Shown one piece after another: positions 15,285 through 22,757 of a stretch of 64,000 nucleotides of DNA (position 1 is the first letter of the stretch; every line of letters begins with the position of its first letter). The notes under the pieces are model-generated. The model was not told the DNA's origin and made no database searches. It worked only from the letters and a program-made list of their open reading frames with translations. Source of the DNA: an uncultured Bacteroidales bacterium (GTDB taxonomy: Bacteria > Bacteroidota > Bacteroidia > Bacteroidales > UBA932); assembly GCA_946415475.1 (NCBI GenBank), contig CAMKSQ010000001.1, forward strand, positions 248,001-312,000. The letters run 5' to 3'. A program made the position numbers and the translations under genes.

Positions 15285-17882
15285 ATGGACAAACTATTTC
15301 TCATAGACGGTCATTCGCTGGTATTTAAAATGTACTACGCGTTCCTGCGCCGTCCCATGATCAACTCCAAAGGGGCGGACATGTCCATCCTTTACGGATT
15401 CACCAAATACCTGCTGGAACTGCTGGAGCGGGAAAAGCCCTCGCATGTCGCGATAGCTTTCGACCCGCCGGGCGGCACCTTCCGCAATCAGCTGTTCCCG
15501 GCCTATAAAGGCACACGCCCCCCTACCCCGCAGCTGGTGATAGAGGCCCTGGAGCCGCTTACGGAGCTGGTACAGGCGATGAACATTCCCGTGGTGATGA
15601 TGCCCGGCTTTGAGGCCGATGACGTGCTGGGCTCCCTCGCCGTGCAGAATGCCTCGGAGCAACTGGACGTGTACATGGTGACGCCGGACAAGGACTACGG
15701 CCAGCTCATCGGCCCGCATAGTTTCCAGTATAAGCCCGGCAAAAGCGGGTCCGATGCGGAAGTCTGGGGCACCGCGGAGCTCTGTGCCAAATGGGGCATC
15801 TCCGAGCCCGCGCAGGTCATCGACATGCTGGCTATCTGTGGCGATACGGCCGACAACGTGCCCGGCGTGAACGGTGTGGGCGAAGTCGGTGCGGCCAAGC
15901 TCATCGCCAAATACGGCACCCTGGAGAACATTTACGCGCACCTGGGCGAGCTCACCGCCCGGCAGCAGGCGCAGTTTGAAGAAGCGCGTCCGCACATGGC
16001 CCTGTCCAAGACGCTGGTCACCATCAAAACCGATATTCAGCTGCCGGTAAGTCTTGCCGATATGCGCTACACCGGGCAGTTTACGCCCCGCCTGGAACAG
16101 CTGTTCCAGGAGTATGAGTTCTCCTCGCTGAAGAAGTACTTATCTGTCATACCGAGCGAAGCCGAAGGCGAAGCGAGCGTATCTCCTGCCTTTGTGGAAT
16201 ACAGGGAAGCCTCCTTCCCGGAGGTGGCGGCCGCAGCACAGAAGGCCGGGAAAGTGGGCCTGGTGCTCGCCGGAGCGCACATCGTCCTTAGTGCCAACAG
16301 TCTTGCCGCGCAAGTCTCCCCTGCCCAGGCAAAGGGCCTGCTGGAGGACGCCGGAATCGACAAGTATGGCGTGGACCTCAAGAAAATGGCGAATACGCTG
16401 GCGGCGGAGGGTATCGACCTGAATGGCCGTTGGTGGGACATTCAGCTCATGCACTACGTCTTGAACCCGGAGCGCAGCCATGACCTGGCCGCCCTGGCGC
16501 AGACCTATCTGGGCGTGTCGCTGGAGGCCCGCGAGGAAGTGGCCACCACCGGTTCGCTCTTTGACGATGTCCCGGAGGAGGACAACTCCGCTGCCCTGCG
16601 GGAAGCCTCCATCCTGGTGCCGCTGGGAGAGAAATTGCAGAAAGAACTGCCGGAACTGTACCTTACCATGGAGGAACCGCTGTCCAAGGTGCTTGCGCAA
16701 ATGGAACGCGACGGCGTAAAAGTAGATATGGGCGTTATCCGGCACTTTGCCGATGGCCTTCGCAAAGAGCTGGCGGAGCGCGAAATCCGCATCCGCGAGA
16801 TGGCGGAAGAACCGGAACTGAACATCTCCTCGCCCAAACAAGTGGGAGAGTTGCTGTTCGAGAAACTCAAACTGGATCCCAAGGCCAAGCGCAGCGGTGC
16901 CAAGGGGCAGTATTCCACGGATGAGGCCACCTTACTCGCCATCGCGGACCGGCATCCTATCGTTGACGAAATCCTGGAATTCCGGGCGGTGAAAAAACTG
17001 CTGTCGACCTATATCGAACCCTTCCCCAGCTATGTCTCTCCGCGGGACGGGCGTGTGCATACGACTTTTAATCAGGCACTTACGGCTACCGGGCGCTTGT
17101 CATCGTCCAATCCCAACCTGCAGAACATTCCTATTCGCACCGAGCGCGGAAAAGAGATTCGCAAGGCTTTTGTGCCGGGGACGCCCGACGGTGTGATTGT
17201 GAGCGCGGACTATTCGCAAATCGAGCTGCGCATTATGGCGCATCTGTCTAAGGATGAGCACCTTACGCAGGCGTTCCGGGAGGGCGTGGACGTGCATGCG
17301 GCTACGGCGGCCAAGATTTTCGGCATCTCTGTTTCGGAGGTGACGCGGGAGCAGCGCGGCATGGCCAAAACGGCCAACTTCGGCATCATGTACGGCATCT
17401 CCACCTTCGGGCTGGCGCAAAGGCTGCATTTGCCGAGGACGGCAGCCAAAGAGCTCATCGACGGGTATTTTGCCTCCTTCCCTTCCATCCGTTCGTTTAT
17501 CGACGGGAGTGTTGCTTTTGCACGCGAGCATGGGTATGTGGAGACCTTGTTCGGGCGGCGGCGCTATCTGCCGGACATCCAGGCGCGGAATGCGACCGTG
17601 CGTGCACTGGCGGAGCGAAATGCGGTGAATGCGCCCATTCAGGGGACATCGGCCGATATCATTAAACTGGCCATGATTGGCGTGGCGGCCCGCATGAAGG
17701 AACAGGGCCTGCGGAGCAAGATGGTGCTGCAGATTCACGACGAACTGCTGTTTGACGCTGTGCCGGAGGAAGTGCCGGCGCTCACTGCGCTGGTGAAGGA
17801 CGTCATGGAGCATGTCATGGAGCTGTCGGTTCCCCTCACCGTTGAATGTTCATCCGGAATTAATTGGCTGGAAGCCCATTAG
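15285..17882 (+). CDS. polA: DNA polymerase I
   Basis: 865 residues from ATG 15285 (MDKLFLIDGHSLVFKMYYAF). The N-terminal 5'-nuclease domain (about 1-285) has LIDGH, AFDPPGGTFR, KGTRPPTP and GFEADDVLG. The middle domain (about 305-490) aligns with a 3'-5' exonuclease, but the DxE motif is absent (KVGLVLAGAHIV in its place), so proofreading is probably lost. The polymerase domain holds motif A DYSQIELRIMAHLS, the O-helix stretch RGMAKTANFGIMYG and motif C QIHDELLF. Residues about 288-301 (VIPSEAEGEASVSP) are encoded by a dispersed repeat (16146-16185) inserted in frame in the linker between the first two domains. An earlier TTG start at 15276 is possible but less likely. A sigma factor gene follows 4 bp after the stop. 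Confidence 0.97.
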   Translation: MDKLFLIDGHSLVFKMYYAFLRRPMINSKGADMSILYGFTKYLLELLEREKPSHVAIAFDPPGGTFRNQLFPAYKGTRPPTPQLVIEALEPLTELVQAMNIPVVMMPGFEADDVLGSLAVQNASEQLDVYMVTPDKDYGQLIGPHSFQYKPGKSGSDAEVWGTAELCAKWGISEPAQVIDMLAICGDTADNVPGVNGVGEVGAAKLIAKYGTLENIYAHLGELTARQQAQFEEARPHMALSKTLVTIKTDIQLPVSLADMRYTGQFTPRLEQLFQEYEFSSLKKYLSVIPSEAEGEASVSPAFVEYREASFPEVAAAAQKAGKVGLVLAGAHIVLSANSLAAQVSPAQAKGLLEDAGIDKYGVDLKKMANTLAAEGIDLNGRWWDIQLMHYVLNPERSHDLAALAQTYLGVSLEAREEVATTGSLFDDVPEEDNSAALREASILVPLGEKLQKELPELYLTMEEPLSKVLAQMERDGVKVDMGVIRHFADGLRKELAEREIRIREMAEEPELNISSPKQVGELLFEKLKLDPKAKRSGAKGQYSTDEATLLAIADRHPIVDEILEFRAVKKLLSTYIEPFPSYVSPRDGRVHTTFNQALTATGRLSSSNPNLQNIPIRTERGKEIRKAFVPGTPDGVIVSADYSQIELRIMAHLSKDEHLTQAFREGVDVHAATAAKIFGISVSEVTREQRGMAKTANFGIMYGISTFGLAQRLHLPRTAAKELIDGYFASFPSIRSFIDGSVAFAREHGYVETLFGRRRYLPDIQARNATVRALAERNAVNAPIQGTSADIIKLAMIGVAARMKEQGLRSKMVLQIHDELLFDAVPEEVPALTALVKDVMEHVMELSVPLTVECSSGINWLEAH
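16146..16185 (+). repeat. GTCAT...GAGCGAAG dispersed repeat inside polA
   Basis: The copy reads GTCATACCGAGCGAAG, then an internally duplicated GAAG-rich part, and ends GCGAGCGTATCTC. Related copies lie at 19104-19153, 24360-24411 (minus) and 33030-33056. It keeps the polA frame open and codes for the VIPSEAEGEAS peptide. Confidence 0.75.
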
Positions 17883-17886
17883 CCTT

Positions 17887-18459
17887 ATGAAAGAAACCGA
17901 AACAGAAATCATCGAGCGGGCCATCGCCGGCGACCAGATGGCCTACCGTATGCTCTACCAGATTCACGAGCGTGCGGTGCGCGGACGCGTGAGTGGCTAT
18001 TTCCAATGGAAGGCCGATGTGGACGATGTGGTCACCGAGAGCTTCCAGAAGGCGTTTCAGGCCCTCGGGAGCTTCGACCTTTCCCGCGAGTTCCGGCCGT
18101 GGCTTCTGACGATTGCCACGCGGACGGCGCTGGACCATTTATCGTCCATCCAACGTGAAGACGAGAAGAAGGAAGGCATCCTGCACAAGGCGTCTTCCGA
18201 CGGGTCGGAGGCGGTCCAGCTGACGGACTATACGCCGGAGGAAGAGATTATCAACGACGAGCTGCACCAGCGGCTGATGGGGTATATCGACGAGCTTCCG
18301 TCGCTGTATAAAGACGTGATGATCAAGTACATGATCGAGGAGCTGGAGTACGAGGAAATCGCCAAGGAGTTGGACCTGGAGCTCAATACCGTGCGCACGC
18401 GGATTCGCCGGGGCAAGCAGCACCTGTCGCAAATGATGTTACGGGGGGAAATAGAATGA
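17887..18459 (+). CDS. ECF-family RNA polymerase sigma factor
   Basis: 190 residues from ATG 17887, the first ATG after the polA stop; longer versions overlap polA. Region sigma-2 (about 15-80) includes DVDDVVTESFQKAFQAL and FRPWLLTIATRTALDHL. Region sigma-4 (about 125-185) includes YIDELPSLYKDVMIKYMIEELEYEEIAKEL (helix-turn-helix begins) and LNTVRTRIRRGKQHL. A linker of acidic, Ser-rich sequence joins them. There is no anti-sigma gene next to it; instead its stop overlaps the start of rsmG as ATGA, so it is cotranslated with a ribosomal RNA methyltransferase. Genes under its control cannot be seen from this window. Confidence 0.92.
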   Translation: MKETETEIIERAIAGDQMAYRMLYQIHERAVRGRVSGYFQWKADVDDVVTESFQKAFQALGSFDLSREFRPWLLTIATRTALDHLSSIQREDEKKEGILHKASSDGSEAVQLTDYTPEEEIINDELHQRLMGYIDELPSLYKDVMIKYMIEELEYEEIAKELDLELNTVRTRIRRGKQHLSQMMLRGEIE

Positions 18460-19100
18460 ACTGGAAAAGTATTTTGGAGGCCGATTTTACGCTGACGGCC
18501 CGGCAGATGGCGTGTTTCGAAGCCCTGGACGGGCTGTACCGGGAGTGGAATGCGCAGATTAACGTGATTTCGCGGAAGGATATCGACGCGTTGTATGAGC
18601 ACCACGTGCTGCATTCGCTGGCCATTGCGCGGTACCTGCAGACGGTGCCGGGGCTGTGGGATGCGTTTTCTTCCGGCTCGGTGCTGGACCTCGGGACCGG
18701 CGGCGGGTTTCCGGGGATTCCGCTGGCCATTCTGTTTCCATCGGCGCACTTTACGCTCTGCGATTCCGTTGGCAAGAAAACCATTGTGGCTCAGGCGGTT
18801 AGTTCCGCGCTGGAGCTGGCGAACGTGCAGGTGGTGAATGCGCGCGCAGAGACGCTGCCTTCCGGGTTTGACTTTGTGGTTTCGCGGGCGGTGGCGGCTT
18901 TGCCGGACTTCTTCCCGTGGGTGAAAGGCAAGTACACGCAGGGCATTTTGTACCTTAAAGGCGGGGATGTGAATGAGGAAATCGCCACCGTGATGGCCCG
19001 GCACAAACTGGTACGGGGTTCCATTCACACCTGGCCTGTCTCCTCCTGGCTCCCGGACGCATGGTATGACGGAAAGTTGGTGGTACATATTGACCGATAG
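18456..19100 (+). CDS. rsmG: 16S rRNA (guanine-527-N7)-methyltransferase
   Basis: 214 residues. The Rossmann-fold methyltransferase shows the SAM-binding motif SVLDLGTGGGFPGIPLAILFP (about 69-89), the preceding family signature YREWNAQINVISRKDIDALYEHHVLHSLA, LCDSVGKKTIVAQAV, and VVSRAVAALPDFFPWV. This is the typical length and arrangement for RsmG (GidB), which methylates 16S rRNA with SAM in the cytosol. It is translationally coupled to the upstream sigma factor (ATGA). Two partial dispersed repeats follow its stop. Confidence 0.96.
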   Translation: MNWKSILEADFTLTARQMACFEALDGLYREWNAQINVISRKDIDALYEHHVLHSLAIARYLQTVPGLWDAFSSGSVLDLGTGGGFPGIPLAILFPSAHFTLCDSVGKKTIVAQAVSSALELANVQVVNARAETLPSGFDFVVSRAVAALPDFFPWVKGKYTQGILYLKGGDVNEEIATVMARHKLVRGSIHTWPVSSWLPDAWYDGKLVVHIDR

Positions 19101-19103
19101 GGT

Positions 19104-19153
19104 GTCATTTCGAGCTTCGCACCTTGTCATTTCGAGCGAAGTCGAGAAATCTC
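19104..19153 (+). repeat. One and a half copies of the GTCAT...GAGCGAAG repeat
   Basis: A truncated copy GTCATTTCGAGCTTCGC (19104-19120) is followed by a fuller one (19126-19153) that begins GTCATTTCGAGCGAAGTCGA and ends AATCTC. They lie directly behind the rsmG stop and just ahead of the rpmH promoter. Confidence 0.75.
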
Positions 19154-19161
19154 CAAAAAAA

Positions 19162-19193
19162 TTTGGCATATTCCTCCGGAATTACTACCTTTG
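19162..19193 (+). promoter_or_regulatory. rpmH promoter
   Basis: TTTG (19162-19165), 20 bp, TACCTTTG (19186-19193): a textbook Bacteroidetes promoter. Predicted start is near 19200, giving a leader of about 30 nt before the rpmH ATG. Confidence 0.75.
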
Positions 19194-19229
19194 CAGTCCT
19201 TACGCGAAAAAATATAAAATAGACATATC

Positions 19230-19382
19230 ATGAAAAGAACATTCCAACCTTCCCGCCGCAAGCGTGTGAACAAACACGGCTTCCGCGCAAGAATGGCCAG
19301 CGCCAACGGCCGCCGCGTCCTGAGCGCCCGTCGCCGCCACGCCCGCAAAAAGCTCTCCGTCTCCGACGAAGACCGCTGGTAG
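19230..19382 (+). CDS. rpmH: 50S ribosomal protein L34
   Basis: 50 residues: [18 protein letters not shown], then [18 protein letters not shown], ending SVSDEDRW. The basic composition, the KRTFQPSxRKRxNKHGFRxRM core and the length are diagnostic for L34 of the large ribosomal subunit. It is too short for most ORF cut-offs. It has its own promoter and terminator. In many bacteria rpmH lies next to rnpA and dnaA at the origin; that is not the case here. Confidence 0.97.
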   Translation: MKRTFQPSRRKRVNKHGFRARMASANGRRVLSARRRHARKKLSVSDEDRW

Positions 19383-19389
19383 AAATCAA

Positions 19390-19414
19390 GCAGCCCTCCC
19401 GGGTTGCTTTTTTT
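19390..19414 (+). terminator. Rho-independent terminator after rpmH
   Basis: Stem GCAGCCC (19390-19396) / GGGTTGC (19401-19407, one G-T pair) with a TCCC loop, followed by seven T. It begins 8 bp after the rpmH stop codon. Confidence 0.9.
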
Positions 19415-19433
19415 GTGCGGTAAGGCCACGCGC

Positions 19434-19540
19434 GTGACAACTAACGTACTGGTATACAATGAGTTACAATATAATCCTCGTTCAAAAATCGAACGAGGAT
19501 TATTCAATAATCGCCTGTGAATCAACAACTTAACTATCAC
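19434..19540. repeat. 107-bp dyad-symmetric repeat, copy A
   Basis: The element starts GTGA and ends TCAC and is built 37 + 33 + 37 bp. The outer 37-bp flanks carry inverted ends (GTGACAACTAA on the left; GTGATAGTTAA read from the right). The central 33 bp (19471-19503) is a palindrome with 13-bp perfect arms ending in CGTTC/GAACG around a 7-nt loop. Copies B, C and D have the same architecture and exactly the same spacing. Copy A follows the rpmH terminator. Confidence 0.85.
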
Positions 19541-19559
19541 CGCGCGCTTTGAACGGTTC

Positions 19560-19666
19560 GTGATCGATAAAGCACTGATTACCAATAGCTTACACAACAA
19601 TCCTCGTTCGAAAACTGAACGAGGATTGTATTATATACGACTGACTGTCAGCGGATTAGCGATCAC
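19560..19666. repeat. 107-bp dyad-symmetric repeat, copy B (overlaps RAYT 3' end)
   Basis: Same 37 + 33 + 37 plan; inverted ends GTGATCGATAA and (from the right) GTGATCGCTAA; central palindrome 19597-19629. Its right end supplies the TGA stop codon (19663-19665, minus strand) of the adjacent transposase gene. It is separated from copy A by only 19 bp, giving a tandem pair. Confidence 0.85.
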
Positions 19667-20628
19667 CCTTTCAGGTGGAGATACTTCTCAATCTGGCGGG
19701 GACGGGCATTGGTTCTGTAGTGGAGTAGTTCCGCCAGGTCCTTTTTGCGTTCTATGGGCAAGGACGGGATCTCATTGGGATGCTGAATCACCCCCTCCCT
19801 CAACAATAACTGTGTACAATCCTTGTATACTGCATCTGAATAATTGTTCCTATCCTCCCTGATGTCATAATCACTCCCGGTATTGTCGTGGAATGAGTGT
19901 AACATAGTCTCGAAATCTCCATAATAGGAAACGGCCTCATCGTAATCTATCACATTCCAAAGTCTTACCACATAATCGGCCAGTTGCTGCATCTCGCCGG
20001 GTTTCAACTTTGTCTTCCATCTTTCCAACTGACAATAGCGTAAGTGACCATCTCCGGCATGGATGCGTTTAACCTCTTTCAGGATATTCCTGAACATCGG
20101 CGGTTTTTCTGACATACTAAAAGGGTCCGAGAATGGACAAACCTCCCTGGCATAGCGCAGGAAGTTCCATCGATAGTCCTCCGCCCGTTCCACCAGCTTC
20201 CTTTCCACCGGATTATTGTTGTTATAATTGATGGTTGTTTTTACCTGCTTATTCCCCAGCTTGACGGAACTCATGTAACGATGTTTGAACAAAGGACCTT
20301 TTCTCCCCCGTGATGCATTCCATTCCCGTGAAAACAAATGTGTGTACTGTTGCACAAAACGGGATAGCATAGGTTCGTTCCGGACGATTACAACGTTGTG
20401 CGTATGGTCTACCATGGGGCAGAGGGCAAGCACCTTCACACCCAGCCTTCTGGCTACAGTACAATAGATAGTAAAAAACACAAGGTAGTCGCTGACAGAG
20501 TAAAATACCAATACACCGTCAACCGTTTGCTGGCACACGTGATGCACCTCTCCAGGGTATACTTTTCGCGTCTTCATGGACGCAAGGTATTCAGAAGCTT
20601 TCGGGATTCCAAGGTTCGGTTGAAACAT
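19663..20628 (-). CDS. REP-associated tyrosine transposase (RAYT, Y1/HUH family)
   Basis: 321 residues, or 304 if translation starts at Met18. The Y1 transposase domain begins at RKVYPGEVHHVCQQ. The HUH-type metal site is His75-Thr-His77 in PMVDHTHNVVIV, matching the usual PNHVHLL of the family. Tyr95 in FVQQYTHLFS sits where RAYTs carry the nucleophile. GPLFKHRYMSSVKL and NNNNPVERKLVERAEDYRWN match the RAYT signature (YIHLNPV...L...PEDY.WSS). A C-terminal extension (about 250-321) ends in a helix-turn-helix-like stretch. Such enzymes act on single-stranded hairpins of dispersed palindromic repeats rather than on a classical insertion sequence. Here 107-bp palindromic repeats flank the gene on both sides, so it is probably part of a REP/RAYT pair. 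Confidence 0.88.
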   Translation of the reverse strand: MFQPNLGIPKASEYLASMKTRKVYPGEVHHVCQQTVDGVLVFYSVSDYLVFFTIYCTVARRLGVKVLALCPMVDHTHNVVIVRNEPMLSRFVQQYTHLFSREWNASRGRKGPLFKHRYMSSVKLGNKQVKTTINYNNNNPVERKLVERAEDYRWNFLRYAREVCPFSDPFSMSEKPPMFRNILKEVKRIHAGDGHLRYCQLERWKTKLKPGEMQQLADYVVRLWNVIDYDEAVSYYGDFETMLHSFHDNTGSDYDIREDRNNYSDAVYKDCTQLLLREGVIQHPNEIPSLPIERKKDLAELLHYRTNARPRQIEKYLHLKG

Positions 20629-20650
20629 TCTGTTGTTTCACATGTTTTTT

Positions 20651-20687
20651 TGCTGTTTCTACCGATTATTTGCTGTTTCTACCGATT
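20651..20687 (-). repeat. Tandem 17-bp direct repeat in the RAYT leader
   Basis: TGCTGTTTCTACCGATT occurs at 20651-20667 and again at 20671-20687, a 20-bp period. A weaker related TGTTGTTTCACATG lies at 20631. The repeats fill the 63-bp gap between the upstream gene and the transposase start, where an operator or regulatory RNA target would be expected. Confidence 0.65.
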
Positions 20688-20691
20688 CTGT

Positions 20692-21252
20692 TTACTCCCA
20701 AATCACCCATTTTCTGTCCAAAGGTATGCGTTTGGGAAGCCCGGCAATGCCCACGATTTGGTAATCAGCGGCGTTGTCTACGAGTTGAGCAAGCGCCCTG
20801 TTCACCCGGGCAATGTTCACATTCAAGTCATTGTTGAATAAATCAAGTATTCGCTGTACTCTATTCTCTATCTCGGAAGGATTGGAACTTCGGCTTACCC
20901 CCCGGTAAATTTTAGCCAGTTCCAGTTCATAAGTAGCAATCTGTTTAAGTGCTATTCCCTCTGGATGCTTCAAGAAAAGGAGCAGGATTGTTTTAGCCAT
21001 CGGCCTTATTTTCAGTTCATTGCGCCCCACATAGACACGAAACGTCCTGGTAATGCGAACTTTTTCAAGGGGTGGCGAAACTTGTATCCCCCTTCGCTCC
21101 ACTTCCCGCATGGCACTCCTGATGAAACAGAGCAACTCCTCTGTTTCCTGCTCCTCCCAGCGGACTCCATACCCTCCTCGCGGATCCTCTAAAGTAGTCC
21201 AGGACAAGTAATATAAGAACAAACACGCTTCCATCCTCTCACTTTTCTGCAA
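20692..21252 (-). CDS. Winged-helix-like protein paired with the RAYT
   Basis: 186 residues, no signal peptide. I cannot name the family with certainty, but the second half follows a pattern common in uncharacterised Bacteroidetes proteins: MAKTILLLFLKHPEGIALKQ, ELAKIYRGVS, then an Asn-rich LFNNDLNVNIARVNRALAQLV, and a final YQIVGIAG..KRIPLDRKWVIW hairpin. This order of helices and a beta wing suggests a DNA-binding winged helix. The start could be Met1 or Met7 (MEACLFLYY). It is the gene immediately upstream of the transposase, 63 bp away, and lies within the same pair of 107-bp repeats, so it may regulate or assist it. Host function unrelated to the transposase is also possible. Confidence 0.6.
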   Translation of the reverse strand: MQKSERMEACLFLYYLSWTTLEDPRGGYGVRWEEQETEELLCFIRSAMREVERRGIQVSPPLEKVRITRTFRVYVGRNELKIRPMAKTILLLFLKHPEGIALKQIATYELELAKIYRGVSRSSNPSEIENRVQRILDLFNNDLNVNIARVNRALAQLVDNAADYQIVGIAGLPKRIPLDRKWVIWE

Positions 21253-21287
21253 TAATACACATTTCTACGGAAAAGAGGCGCAGGAGC

Positions 21288-21394
21288 GTGATCACTAACT
21301 AACTCACTGTCAATAACATATATAATAATCCTCGTTCAAAAATCGAACGAGGATTATATTGAGAGTTGCTGATTTACAAGAGATTAGCGATCAC
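21288..21394. repeat. 107-bp dyad-symmetric repeat, copy C
   Basis: Same plan and spacing as copies A, B and D; ends GTGATCACTAA and (from the right) GTGATCGCTAA; central palindrome 21325-21357, identical in its 33 bp to that of copy A. It fills the gap between the winged-helix-like gene and the 3' end of the transporter gene, ending 5 bp before the transporter's stop codon. Confidence 0.85.
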
Positions 21395-21399
21395 CCTCC

Positions 21400-22743
21400 C
21401 TACTTGTTAATAGGATACAAGCGGAGGAGGAGGACGATGAGGAGGGCGATGGCGGCCGGGAAGAGGGAGAACAGGGACCAGATCATGGTTTGAACCGAGG
21501 AAAGGTTGGTGATGGTAACCACGGTTTGGCCGGTGACGGTGTCGGTGGCCGAGACAAAGCCCGCGAAGCCCAGGAACATAGCGACCAGGGCGCCGGAAAT
21601 GGCCGAGCCAAACTTCTGGGCCATGGTTCCGGAGGAGAAGATGAGGCCGGTGGAAGAGGTGCCGTTCTTCTCGGTGGCGTAATCGGCCACATCGGCATAC
21701 ATGGACCAGAGGAGCGGAGAATAGAAGCCAATGCCGACAGAAGTAATAATCACATTGGCCACCATCACCCAAATCCAGGCTGGATCCATGGGGATGAAGA
21801 AGAAAAGGATGGAGGACACGGCGCAGATGATGGCCGACCAGCCAAAAGCCTTCTTCTTGGAGCCCACCTTCTGGGTGAACCAGGGCGACAGGCCACCGAA
21901 GACCATACAAGCAGCCTCACCGAACATCATAAACACCGTATAGTTGATGACCAGCCTGCTCACGGTGACATCCCCATGCAGGCAGTACTCCATCAGGTAG
22001 GCCGCCACCGCATAGCGGAAACCGTTGAAAAAGTTGGTGCAAATGCCGATCAGCGTCAAGATAATCCAAGGCTTGTTGCGGAAGAGGTCGGCAAAGGGCT
22101 TGAAAGAGAATTTCTCGGCACGAATGGGTTTCAGACGCTCGCGCGTGAGCAAGCCACAGGCCAGGGTACCCAGGGCAGCCACTGCACCCAGCACCACGCC
22201 CAGGACGGCATACTGGTGTTGCGGGGTGCCGCCCACCATCCGCTGCAGGTACGGGAAGGAAAACAGCATCACAAAGCCCATCGCGTAGGCGCCTACCATA
22301 CGGAACGATGAGAACTGGTTCTTCTCGTTGTCGTCGTCGGTCATCACGCCCAGCAGGGACCCGTAGGGCACGTTCACAGCCGTGTACACCACCATCATGA
22401 GCAGGTACAGGCCATAGGCCCAGATCCGTTTGCCGGTGGGGCCCAGGTCCGGGGTGAACAGCAGCAGGGCGAAGACCACGCCCAGCGGAATGGCGCCGAA
22501 CAGGAGCCAGGGCCGATAGGTTCCCCAGCGGGACTGGGTGCGGTCGGCGATGGCGCCCATCAGCGGGTCGGTGACCACATCGAAGAGGCGGGCCACCAGC
22601 ATGAGGGCCGCAGCGTCGGCCACGGTGAGGCCGAAGACGTTGGTGAAAAAGAACGGGAATGCGATGGACATCACTTTCCAGGTAATGCCGCCGGCAGCGG
22701 CATCACCCAGCGCATACCCAATTTTCTCAGAGAGTTTTGCCAT
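21400..22743 (-). CDS. GPH-family (MFS) sugar:cation symporter
   Basis: 447 residues with about 12 membrane helices. The N-terminus MAKLSEKIGYALGDAAAGGITWKVM and the loop RLFDVVTDPLMGAIADRTQSRWGTYRPW are diagnostic of the glycoside-pentoside-hexuronide symporter family, which carries disaccharides or oligosaccharides across the inner membrane with Na+ or H+. It is the last gene of the PUL and directly follows the 2-epimerase gene. In the described Bacteroides mannan pathway an inner-membrane transporter brings mannobiose to the cytoplasmic epimerase and GH130 phosphorylase, so mannobiose or mannosyl-glucose is the likely cargo. A strong hairpin (22780-22834) separates it from the epimerase gene. 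Confidence 0.9.
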   Translation of the reverse strand: MAKLSEKIGYALGDAAAGGITWKVMSIAFPFFFTNVFGLTVADAAALMLVARLFDVVTDPLMGAIADRTQSRWGTYRPWLLFGAIPLGVVFALLLFTPDLGPTGKRIWAYGLYLLMMVVYTAVNVPYGSLLGVMTDDDNEKNQFSSFRMVGAYAMGFVMLFSFPYLQRMVGGTPQHQYAVLGVVLGAVAALGTLACGLLTRERLKPIRAEKFSFKPFADLFRNKPWIILTLIGICTNFFNGFRYAVAAYLMEYCLHGDVTVSRLVINYTVFMMFGEAACMVFGGLSPWFTQKVGSKKKAFGWSAIICAVSSILFFFIPMDPAWIWVMVANVIITSVGIGFYSPLLWSMYADVADYATEKNGTSSTGLIFSSGTMAQKFGSAISGALVAMFLGFAGFVSATDTVTGQTVVTITNLSSVQTMIWSLFSLFPAAIALLIVLLLRLYPINK

Positions 22744-22757
22744 AAGTTTTTCTATAT

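Noticed and set aside
17812..17886. Extended start of the ECF sigma factor
   Set aside because: The extra residues are read out of frame over the end of polA; the ATG at 17887 gives a normal ECF N-terminus.
19434..19666. Possible CRISPR array (repeated palindromes near a nuclease-like gene)
   Set aside because: Only two adjacent copies, units of 107 bp with internal dyad symmetry, no regular repeat-spacer alternation and no cas gene. The neighbour is a RAYT.
19434..21394. Composite insertion sequence with target-site duplication
   Set aside because: I see no matching direct duplications next to any of the four elements, and the gene is Y1/HUH type rather than DDE. A non-autonomous DDE-type MITE is not fully excluded.
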